Shown piece after piece: positions 6,629 through 13,171 of a stretch of 34,406 nt of DNA (within the stretch, counting starts at the first letter, position 1; each line of letters begins with the position of its first letter). The DNA lies in contig JBFWPF010000022.1 of NCBI GenBank assembly GCA_050250135.1, positions 1 through 34,406 of the forward strand. Reading direction: 5' to 3'. The notes below the pieces were generated by a model. That model made no database searches and was not told where the DNA came from. It saw nothing but the letters and a program-made list of their open reading frames with translations. Source of the DNA: JBFWPF01 sp050250135. Its GTDB lineage: Bacteria; Chlamydiota; Chlamydiia; Chlamydiales; JAFEGQ01. The translations under genes were made by a program, and so were the position numbers.

Positions 6629-8643
6629 AAAACGCCGTTATCGAACGAAATCTGATCTCGAGTAAGCCCCTCCTCCGGACCCTTGAGGTGATGCTTCTCT
6701 CTCGGCTGACCGACCTGAAGATGGAGAAGCTGGTCAAGCAGAACAAGGGGGGGACCTTTCAGCTTTCGGCTGCAGGGCATGAGATGATCGGTGCGGTGGC
6801 GTCGGCGGCGCTCCGGCCGGGTAAGGACTGGGCCTGCTGCTACTACCGGGACCAGCCGATGGCCTTTGGCCTGGGCTGCGACCTCGTTGAGGCCTTTGCG
6901 ATCTTTATGGGGCGGGAGGCGGCCCACCACTCGAAGGGGCGGATGATGCCCTACCACTTCTCCCACAAGGGGCTCCGGATGCCGACCCAGTCGAGCGTTG
7001 TTGCTACCCAGTTTCTCCCCGCCGTTGGGATCGCTAAAGGGATCCAGCTCGAGGGGAAGGATGAGGTGGTCTACGTCTCGGGAGGCGATGGCGCTACCTC
7101 CGAAGGGGATTTCCCCGAGGCGCTCAACTTTGCCGTCCTCCACAAGCTCCCTGTGATCTTTATGATCCACGACAACGACTTTGCGATCTCGGTCCCCCTC
7201 TCGGAGCAGGTATCGGGGGGATCGATTGCTGAGAACTTCAGCCGCCCCGGCCTCGACCTCCACGACATCGATGGGTGTGACCATACCGCCCTTGCGGGGG
7301 CGATGAAGGGGGCGGTTCAACGGGCCCGCGCCGGCGAAGGCCCCTCCCTCATCGTCGCCAAAGTCCCCCGGCTTGGCTCCCACTCCAACAGCGATGATCC
7401 CCGCAAGTATCGCGATCCCAAAGAGCTTGAGGCGACCCAAAAGCGGGATCCGATTGCCCGCTACGAGAGCTGGCTGACAAGCGAAGGGCACTCGACCCGC
7501 GCTGAGCTCGATAAGCTCCGAAAGGACCTTACCGATGAGATCGAGCGGGCCGTTGCTCAGGCCGATAAGGTCCCCTTCCCCAAGCCTGAGACGGCGGGCG
7601 ACCACGTCTTTGTTCCCTATGAAATTCAGGAGACCCCCCTCAACGCCGGCGAGCAGGTCGTCATGGTCGACGCCATTAACCACGCCCTTGCCGAAGAGAT
7701 GGAGCGCAACCCCCACATGGTGGTCTTTGGAGAGGATGTCGCCCACAACAAAGGGGGCGTTTTTGGAGCGACCCGGGGCCTCACCGCCACCTTTGGCCCC
7801 GACCGCTGCTTCAACACGCCGCTTGCCGAATCGACCATTGTCGGCCTTGCCCTCGGCCTCTCTCTCGATGGGACCCACACCCCCGTCGGTGAGATCCAGT
7901 TTGCCGAGTACCTTTGGCCCGGCTTTGACCAGCTGGCCAGCGAGGTCGCCAGCATCACCTACCGCTCGGGCGGCGAGTGGAATGTCCCCCTCGTCCTTCG
8001 GATGCCCTACGGCGGCTATATCCAAGGGGGCCCCTACCACTCCCAGAGCATCGAGGGCATTTTGGCCCAAGTCCCCGGCCTCAAAATTGTGATACCCAGC
8101 AATGCCGCCGACGCCAAGGGGCTCCTCAAGGCCTCAATTCGCGATCCCAATCCGGTGATCTTCCTCGAGCACAAGGCCCTCTACCGGCAGGCCAAGTTTG
8201 CCGCCCGCCCCGAACCCGACGCTGACTACATTCTCCCCCTTGGCAAGGCCAATATCGTCCGTGAAGGGCGAGATCTAACGGTCGTCGGTTGGGGGATGAT
8301 GGTCGTCATGGCGGCCGAGCTGGCGCCCAAGCTAGCTCAGGAGGGGATTGAGATTGAGATCGTCGACCTGCGCACCATTGTCCCTTACGATGCGGCCACG
8401 GTCACCCAGTCGGTCCAGAAGACCGGTAAGCTCCTCATCGCCCACGAGTCGCCGATCACCTGCGGCTTTGGGGCCGAGATTGCGGCCCAAGTGGCCCATG
8501 ATGCTTTTGAGTACTTAGACGGCCCGATCAAGCGGGTCTGTGGCCTCGACACCGCCATCCCCTACTCAAAGCCCCTAGAGAACGCCGTCCTCCCGCAGCT
8601 TGCCGACCTAGAGGCAGGGATACGGGAAGTCGCTGAATACTAA
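6625..8643 (+). CDS. Fused 2-oxoacid dehydrogenase E1 alpha/beta subunits
   Basis: The 672-residue protein joins both E1 subunits. The alpha part (about 1-320) has the thiamine diphosphate motif GDG at 154-156 with Asn184 (HDNDFAIS). The beta part (about 343-672) contains VVFGEDVAHNKGGVFGAT, PLAES and the PYGG loop typical of transketolase-like beta chains. It decarboxylates pyruvate or a branched-chain 2-oxoacid in a multienzyme complex; the substrate cannot be told from the sequence. A fused E1 next to dnaJ is the arrangement I recall from Chlamydia (CT340). The GTG start is supported by GGAGG at 6,614-6,618 and overlaps the dnaJ stop. No E2 or E3 gene lies in the window. Confidence 0.93.
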   Translation: MKNAVIERNLISSKPLLRTLEVMLLSRLTDLKMEKLVKQNKGGTFQLSAAGHEMIGAVASAALRPGKDWACCYYRDQPMAFGLGCDLVEAFAIFMGREAAHHSKGRMMPYHFSHKGLRMPTQSSVVATQFLPAVGIAKGIQLEGKDEVVYVSGGDGATSEGDFPEALNFAVLHKLPVIFMIHDNDFAISVPLSEQVSGGSIAENFSRPGLDLHDIDGCDHTALAGAMKGAVQRARAGEGPSLIVAKVPRLGSHSNSDDPRKYRDPKELEATQKRDPIARYESWLTSEGHSTRAELDKLRKDLTDEIERAVAQADKVPFPKPETAGDHVFVPYEIQETPLNAGEQVVMVDAINHALAEEMERNPHMVVFGEDVAHNKGGVFGATRGLTATFGPDRCFNTPLAESTIVGLALGLSLDGTHTPVGEIQFAEYLWPGFDQLASEVASITYRSGGEWNVPLVLRMPYGGYIQGGPYHSQSIEGILAQVPGLKIVIPSNAADAKGLLKASIRDPNPVIFLEHKALYRQAKFAARPEPDADYILPLGKANIVREGRDLTVVGWGMMVVMAAELAPKLAQEGIEIEIVDLRTIVPYDAATVTQSVQKTGKLLIAHESPITCGFGAEIAAQVAHDAFEYLDGPIKRVCGLDTAIPYSKPLENAVLPQLADLEAGIREVAEY

Positions 8644-8652
8644 GGAATCAAC

Positions 8653-9495
8653 ATGGATGTTCAAGAGAGACCCTTTCTTCTCAACTACGGCTCAAAGCTA
8701 CTGATCGGGAGCGCCGTTTTCGGGGCTCTCGGCCTGTCGGTGGTTGTAAGCCCTTTTAGCCGTTCCCTTAACCTGGCTCCCGCCTGGAATTGGCGGGTCG
8801 CCCGCCTTACCCTATTGGGGATGGGCCTTGGGACCCTGGGCACGGTTGTCGGTTTTTTCCAACAGCCCAGCTCCAGCACGCCCGTTCCCCCAAGTAAGCG
8901 ACCCCTTACCCCAAGTAAGCAAAACAACCAGGTGCTCGAGCAGGTAGGGAAGGCCATTGGGTGCATCGAAGGACAGACCATTTGGGAATCGGCGGCTCAG
9001 GTTGCAAAAAAGCTGAAGAAGAGAGATCGGCTGGAGCTCCTTATGCCCTATGTCCGCGACCATGTGCTGGAGCGGGGAGGGCCTCAGGGTCGAGACCTCA
9101 TCTGCCCCTTGGACCCGTTGTTCGGTACCTCACCGGTAGAGACCACTGAAGAGCTAAATCAGGTTTTGCAGGAGATTTTTAAGAGTAAGGAGTGGTCGGG
9201 AGTGTTGGTGCTGACTAGAGCTGACTCATTACAGCCCTATCACCAATTCTTGTGGCAACTCAAGGGAGAGACGCTTCGTGAGATTCGGGTAGGCCCCGAA
9301 TGTGAGTGGTTTTTCCCGGGGTATGGGGAGAGGATGATAGAGGTCCTCATGCACTGTCCTAATCTTGCTACCCTTCCCTACCTCAGCTTCAATGCGGTGG
9401 CTGATTTGAGGCAGAATCATCCTGCTAAGGAGGGCTACCGCAAGCTGGCTACCGCGCTCCATCAGAGAGGGCAGCAACTGAAGGGTAAGGGCTGA
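8653..9495 (+). CDS. Hypothetical protein with N-terminal membrane hairpin (Inc-like)
   Basis: The 280-residue protein has two hydrophobic segments, about 14-34 and 50-69, separated by a short polar loop. A Pro/Ser linker and a soluble domain of about 200 residues follow. Paired hydrophobic segments close together are the hallmark of chlamydial inclusion-membrane proteins, so exposure at the host-vacuole membrane is a possibility and not a demonstration. AAGGA precedes the ATG at proper spacing, and the gene starts 10 bases after the E1 stop. Its TGA stop coincides with the left end of the putative 1.7 kb mobile unit. The family is not recognised. Confidence 0.75.
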   Translation: MDVQERPFLLNYGSKLLIGSAVFGALGLSVVVSPFSRSLNLAPAWNWRVARLTLLGMGLGTLGTVVGFFQQPSSSTPVPPSKRPLTPSKQNNQVLEQVGKAIGCIEGQTIWESAAQVAKKLKKRDRLELLMPYVRDHVLERGGPQGRDLICPLDPLFGTSPVETTEELNQVLQEIFKSKEWSGVLVLTRADSLQPYHQFLWQLKGETLREIRVGPECEWFFPGYGERMIEVLMHCPNLATLPYLSFNAVADLRQNHPAKEGYRKLATALHQRGQQLKGKG

Positions 9496-9566
9496 CCCCT
9501 GTTTGAGACTTATCGTCCAGCGGTCTGATGTCAACAGTAGCTGAGCGGGTGGCCTGGGCGTAGTTC

Positions 9567-9645
9567 TCTTGCCACATCGGCCACCTTGTTGATCTCGGTC
9601 GTCACCCATAGCGCTTCTGGCTCGATTCGCTAAGAGGCCGCCTGC
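9567..9645 (-). repeat. Diverged repeat A, copy 1
   Basis: Read on the minus strand, this stretch matches 11,223-11,332 on the plus strand (shared GGCAGGCGGCCT, then AATCGAG, then CGAGATCAACAAG), with one gap of about 30 bases. In one frame the differences fall mostly on third codon positions, suggesting decayed coding sequence. The source protein is not recognised. Confidence 0.55.
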
Positions 9646-9848
9646 CATAACCTTCTAAGGGCCTACGCCTGAGTCCCGTTTGCAGCGCAAGAGGGCTCAT
9701 GTTTTCGCAAGTCATCGACATCTAGCATATTACGTAATTAATTGATTGTTAGGGGGATGAGAAGATTCCGCGAGATATCGCCGGTATTTTGCCGAAAGCG
9801 GAGGCGGCAGGTGAACACTTCTCAGCGATCACTTACCCCGAGGGGCTT

Positions 9849-10030
9849 AAAACAGAATAGCGTTTGCCACTTCGTATTGGGGGGCGATCGAGAGAGAAAT
9901 CTCTTGGTCTTTTGCCGCAAGGATGTTTCGGACCGTTGAGAGGGCAACCTCGGGATGGTTGCACTCCTCCGAGAGATGGGCGAGGTGGACATGCTTGAGC
10001 CCCCGGTGCTAGAGGGCCGAGAGGAGCGCT
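9849..10030 (-). pseudogene. Duplicated 3' end of walJ (truncated copy)
   Basis: About 180 bases match 11,366-11,545 in direct orientation at roughly 90 percent identity by eye. Translated on the minus strand they give the last 60 or so residues of the WalJ protein (HRGLKHVHLAHLSEECNHPE through YEVANAILF and stop). There is no start, and the TAC of ALYHRG has become TAG, so the piece cannot encode the protein. It lies inside the putative 1.7 kb unit. Confidence 0.88.
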
Positions 10031-10039
10031 GACCTCTGA

Positions 10040-11119
10040 TCAGTGTGATTTTGCGGAAGCCTGGCTCAGGCTCCAGGTCATAAACAGATGCTGCGCGGCG
10101 AGCATTGAAACATGGGCTGTGTCACACGCCTCGTTCTCACACAGCATCTCCTCTAGCTGCTGTTCTGAAACCTCTGTGAGGTCTAGTGCAGGGGCGTTTT
10201 GATCAAACTCGACTGGATCATTCTGATCGAGCACCTCGGGAAAGCGTCTGCCAAGCCACTCCTCAACCTGCTGATTATCCACCTCCTGTAGCTCCCTTAG
10301 GGGATGGAGGATGAGATAGGGGGTTTCATCAATCTCAAGCATCGATTTTAGCTTGTTTACGCTCTCCAGTTCTTGCGGGCTGCAGGGTCGAAAGTGGCCA
10401 GCTCCTGCCGTGACCCACACCTTTCTTACGGTGCTTTTGCGAGTTAAAATCAAGGTGATCAGAGACCACTGCCGCGGCCAAAATTGCTCATTGGTCCGCT
10501 GCTCATCGAGCTTTTGGAATTTGTCATACTGTGCTAACCAATATTTCGAGAGCAGTAGGCAAGAATTTTGGTCCGATTGAGGGTCCAATATCTGCTTGTT
10601 ATTATAACTAGGATTAGGCAACTCCTTCTCTAGCTCGCAAAGCTGGCCGGCGGCTCGATTAACCCAAACCTTCTGATTCCCTTGGTAGTTCGTTTTGGCC
10701 CGCGCGATTAGAGAGGCAATTCCACATAGCTTGCCCGTAACATCTTCCCACTCCTGATTTTCTTGACTGGTAGATAGGGCATCCCAGGTGAGGATCTCCC
10801 CGCATTGTTTGATAGTAGGGGAAACACACTCGATTTGTTCGGATTCCTTCCCATCCTTTTCGACTAAGAGGCAATCTTTGCCGTCCCAGAGGTGACTGAT
10901 CAGCCATCCGTTCGATTCACGCCACTTTGGGCCATCATCAAGGTTGGGTGTATGTTGCTCGCTTAGGCAAATCACCTTAGCTCTTTGTAGAAGGTCATCA
11001 AAAGAATCGGCGACAATATTTGTGTCGACCACCAAAAAGCGCTGGGCGACATTTGCCGTTGAGTAGGGAACTTGCGCTAGGATTTGCTGGGGAGTTTGGC
11101 GATGGGCTGTCGGCTCCAT
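10040..11119 (-). CDS. TraB/ChaN-superfamily-like protein
   Basis: The 359-residue protein has an N-terminal AKVICLSEQH segment (His56), which resembles the GExH motif of the ChaN/TraB (Tiki) superfamily with Gly replaced by Ser. LLVEKDG follows about 30 residues later. Further on, VWVTAGAGHF (about 234-243, GAGH at 239-242) resembles the second conserved GxxH. Members include haem-binding lipoproteins and metal-dependent peptidases; the activity here cannot be assigned. No membrane segment or signal peptide is seen. Codon and base composition look less GC-rich than the neighbours, and the gene sits between direct copies of the walJ 3' end, so acquisition by transfer is likely. AGGTG precedes the ATG. 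Confidence 0.6.
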   Translation of the reverse strand: MEPTAHRQTPQQILAQVPYSTANVAQRFLVVDTNIVADSFDDLLQRAKVICLSEQHTPNLDDGPKWRESNGWLISHLWDGKDCLLVEKDGKESEQIECVSPTIKQCGEILTWDALSTSQENQEWEDVTGKLCGIASLIARAKTNYQGNQKVWVNRAAGQLCELEKELPNPSYNNKQILDPQSDQNSCLLLSKYWLAQYDKFQKLDEQRTNEQFWPRQWSLITLILTRKSTVRKVWVTAGAGHFRPCSPQELESVNKLKSMLEIDETPYLILHPLRELQEVDNQQVEEWLGRRFPEVLDQNDPVEFDQNAPALDLTEVSEQQLEEMLCENEACDTAHVSMLAAQHLFMTWSLSQASAKSH

Positions 11120-11222
11120 AGGGCACCTAAATTAAGGGATTAGACGTTATGGAAACCAAGCTTTTAAGTCTAGGACGACAGGTCGCATCAGGGGTCAAAA
11201 CGTACCTCCTCAAAAAGTTAGG

Positions 11223-11332
11223 GCAGGCGGCCTTTTAGCAAATCGAGACAGATTGCTGAGATCGCGACAAGGCCCATCGCCTGGTGCTATGGGCGAGGAG
11301 CGAGATCAACAAGACGGCCGATGCAGCAAGAG
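11223..11332 (+). repeat. Diverged repeat A, copy 2
   Basis: This is the longer copy of the repeat described at 9,567-9,645, in inverted orientation to it. It lies in the gene-free stretch 11,120-11,362 downstream of walJ. A further short block (CATAACYTTCTRAGGG, 11,341-11,356) is shared in direct orientation with 9,646-9,661, so the two regions were rearranged and not simply inverted. Confidence 0.55.
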
Positions 11333-11362
11333 GACGACGCCATAACTTTCTGAGGGCGTACG

Positions 11363-12136
11363 TCAAAACAAAATAGCCTTAGCCACTTCGTATTGGGGGG
11401 CGATGGAGAGGGGAACCTCTTGGTCTTTTGCTGCCAAGATATTCTGGACCGTTGAGAGGGCAACTTCGGGATGGTTGCACTCCTCGGAGAGATGGGCGAG
11501 GTGGACATGCTTGAGCCCCCGGTGGTAGAGGGCCGAGAGGAGCGCGCCGGTCTCTTCATTGGGAAGGTGGCCGTAACGGGAGAGGACCCGCTGCTTGTAG
11601 ATAAGCGGACGGGCGCAAGCATGGACCATTTCGGGCTTGTGATTGGCCTCCAGGACCAGGTAGTCACAGTTCTGGAGCTTGTGCTGCACAAGGCTTGTCG
11701 CAAAGCCCAGGTCGGTGCAGACGCCGACGCGAAGGTTGTCGACCTCGAGAAGAAAGGCGACCGGATCAAGGGTGTCGTGCTGGATGCTAAAAGGGTGGAT
11801 GGTGATCCCCTTAAACGTAAAGGCTTCGCCCGTGGTAAAGATCTTGAGCGGCGGCAGTGCGCCTAGAGCATTGTAGATCCCTTTGGCTGTCCCACTGTTG
11901 GCAAAAACAGGAATACCCATCCGGACGCCCAACATATTGAGGCCGCGGATGTGGTCGGTGTGCTCGTGGGTGATCAGGATCGCATCGATCGACTCAAGCT
12001 CCACACCGATCTGAGCGAGGCGCTCGCGCGTTGCCTTTGCTGAAAGGCCAGCGTCAATCAGGAGGCGAGCATTCTTAGTCCCGAAGTAGAGGCAGTTTCC
12101 CTTGGAGCCTGAGGCAAGCGGCACAAATCCGTACAT
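11363..12136 (-). CDS. walJ: MBL-fold hydrolase WalJ/YycJ
   Basis: The 257-residue protein starts with LASGSKGNCLYFG, typical of the YycJ/WalJ group. It has the metal-binding motif THEHTDH (His57, His59, Asp61, His62), an internal CTDLG segment and a late HLSEECNH that supplies another ligand region. Members are metallo-beta-lactamase-fold enzymes, with WalJ proposed as a DNA exonuclease; activity here is inferred from the family. The gene follows the second MBL gene by 19 bases in the same direction, so the two probably share a transcript. Its 3' end is duplicated at 9,849-10,030. Confidence 0.9.
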   Translation of the reverse strand: MYGFVPLASGSKGNCLYFGTKNARLLIDAGLSAKATRERLAQIGVELESIDAILITHEHTDHIRGLNMLGVRMGIPVFANSGTAKGIYNALGALPPLKIFTTGEAFTFKGITIHPFSIQHDTLDPVAFLLEVDNLRVGVCTDLGFATSLVQHKLQNCDYLVLEANHKPEMVHACARPLIYKQRVLSRYGHLPNEETGALLSALYHRGLKHVHLAHLSEECNHPEVALSTVQNILAAKDQEVPLSIAPQYEVAKAILF

Positions 12137-12155
12137 ACGCGACGAGAGTACTTTG

Positions 12156-13073
12156 CTACGTTTTTAACGGGAAGCGAAGTCCGTCGTAGGCCATCCGGAT
12201 TTCGGTGTTCATCCCACACTCCTCGAGGACCTCGAGGTGGAGGGCAAGGCGCTTGCGGAGGGTCTCGTCGTCAGCATTGGGATCGTGATGGGTGACAATC
12301 CAGTTGCGCACACCGCAGAGGTGGACAAGGGCGGTAGCGTTGGAAATGGAGGAGTGCCCCCAGCCGATCTTCTGCATGTACTCCTTCGGCGTATACTGCG
12401 CCTCGTGGATGAGGAGGTTGACCCCCTGCAGCATGTCGAGAAGGCGCTTATCTTCCCCAATCATCGGATGGCCGCGGGTGACTTCAGAGGGGTGGCCCAC
12501 ATGCCCCTTGAGGAACTCATTGTCGGTCACATAGCCAAAGGTAAGGCCAGGGACCTCGATCCGGAAGCCAAGGGCCGAACCGGGGTGGTCGCAGTGGGCC
12601 ACCTGGACGGTGATTGGGCCATTGTCGACCCGATCGCCTGGCCCCAGCTCGTGAAAGTGGAGGCGGGCCTGCAGCTGCTCCAGGCGGACGGGAAAGTGGT
12701 GGGGCTGGAGTATCCGCTTTAGGGCCTTCTCCATCGTCTCCCCATTGCTCCCGGGGCCGTAGATGTGGAGGGTAAACTCGGGGTCGTAAACCGGTTTAAA
12801 GAAGGGGAAGCCGATGATGTGGTCCCAGTGGGCATGGCCGATAAAGAGGTGGAGCTCCCGGTAAGGGCTCTCTATCAGCTCCTCTCCGAGCTCCCGTATG
12901 CCGGTGCCGGCGTCGATGATCACTAGGTGCTCGGGCTGGCGAACTTCGAGGCAGACCGTATTGCCGCCGTAGTGGGCGTACTGGGGGCCTGAGACGGGGA
13001 TCGAGCCGCGCGTACCCCAAAGTTTCACCTGTGAGGTGGTGGCGGCCCCCTCTGGATCGTAGGGCTTGCTCAT
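12156..13073 (-). CDS. MBL-fold metal-dependent hydrolase
   Basis: The 305-residue protein contains KLWGTRGSIPV, YGGNTVCLEV and IIDAGTGIRELG, followed by the metal motif GHAHWDHIIG (His80, His82, Asp84, His85). Later come AHCDHPGSALGFRI, LIHEAQYT and VTHHDP as further ligand regions. It belongs to the MBL-fold phosphodiesterase-like group (PhnP and cyclic-nucleotide phosphodiesterase relatives); the substrate is unknown. The ribosome binding site AAAGGGGG lies in one arm of a hairpin before the ATG. The gene is divergent from the F-box gene. Confidence 0.85.
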   Translation of the reverse strand: MSKPYDPEGAATTSQVKLWGTRGSIPVSGPQYAHYGGNTVCLEVRQPEHLVIIDAGTGIRELGEELIESPYRELHLFIGHAHWDHIIGFPFFKPVYDPEFTLHIYGPGSNGETMEKALKRILQPHHFPVRLEQLQARLHFHELGPGDRVDNGPITVQVAHCDHPGSALGFRIEVPGLTFGYVTDNEFLKGHVGHPSEVTRGHPMIGEDKRLLDMLQGVNLLIHEAQYTPKEYMQKIGWGHSSISNATALVHLCGVRNWIVTHHDPNADDETLRKRLALHLEVLEECGMNTEIRMAYDGLRFPLKT

Positions 13074-13076
13074 GCC

Positions 13077-13097
13077 CCCCCTTTGCCCGAAAGGGGG
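13077..13097 (-). promoter_or_regulatory. Hairpin enclosing the ribosome binding site of the MBL gene
   Basis: CCCCCTTT and AAAGGGGG form a perfect 8 bp stem around a 5-base loop. On the minus strand the second arm is the Shine-Dalgarno sequence just before the ATG at 13,073, so folding would hide the ribosome binding site. It may be a translational control or simply an upstream structure. Confidence 0.4.
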
Positions 13098-13171
13098 CTA
13101 TAAATTCAATAATTTACTTTTCTTTGTGAGGGCTTGAAATTATAGCATTTCTTAAGCTATCCTTTTTTGGC

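Larger units (their letters stand above)
9493..11197. mobile_element. Putative 1.7 kb unit bounded by PE1-like inverted repeats
   Basis: The left end (TGACCCCTGTTTGAGACTTA onward, 9,493-9,518) and the right end (GGACGACAGGTCGCATCAGG, then GGTCA, 11,173-11,197) are imperfect inverted copies of each other. They also match the ends of the PE1 palindrome (3 mismatches in 23 on the left). Between them lie a repeat related to 11,223-11,332, a 35-codon open stretch without a start (about 9,747-9,860, ending KTE-stop), the truncated walJ 3' end and the TraB/ChaN-like gene. The stretch 9,496-10,039 contains no intact gene. No transposase is visible, so mobility would need help from elsewhere. An alternative is two unrelated degenerate PE1 ends. 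Confidence 0.45.

Noticed and set aside
6301..8070. A 589-codon open frame on the minus strand
   Set aside because: It lies opposite the E1 gene, has low-complexity Gly/Val/Asp-rich translation and no family features. GC-rich codon bias in the real gene explains it.
9229..9648. A 139-codon minus-strand frame at the end of the gene at 8,653
   Set aside because: Half is antisense to that gene. The other half is the decayed repeat A, so it is not an intact gene.
9742..9939. A short plus-strand frame starting after AGGGGG
   Set aside because: It runs antisense into the truncated walJ copy and has a Cys/Arg-rich translation without family resemblance. Another frame there looks more protein-like but has no start.
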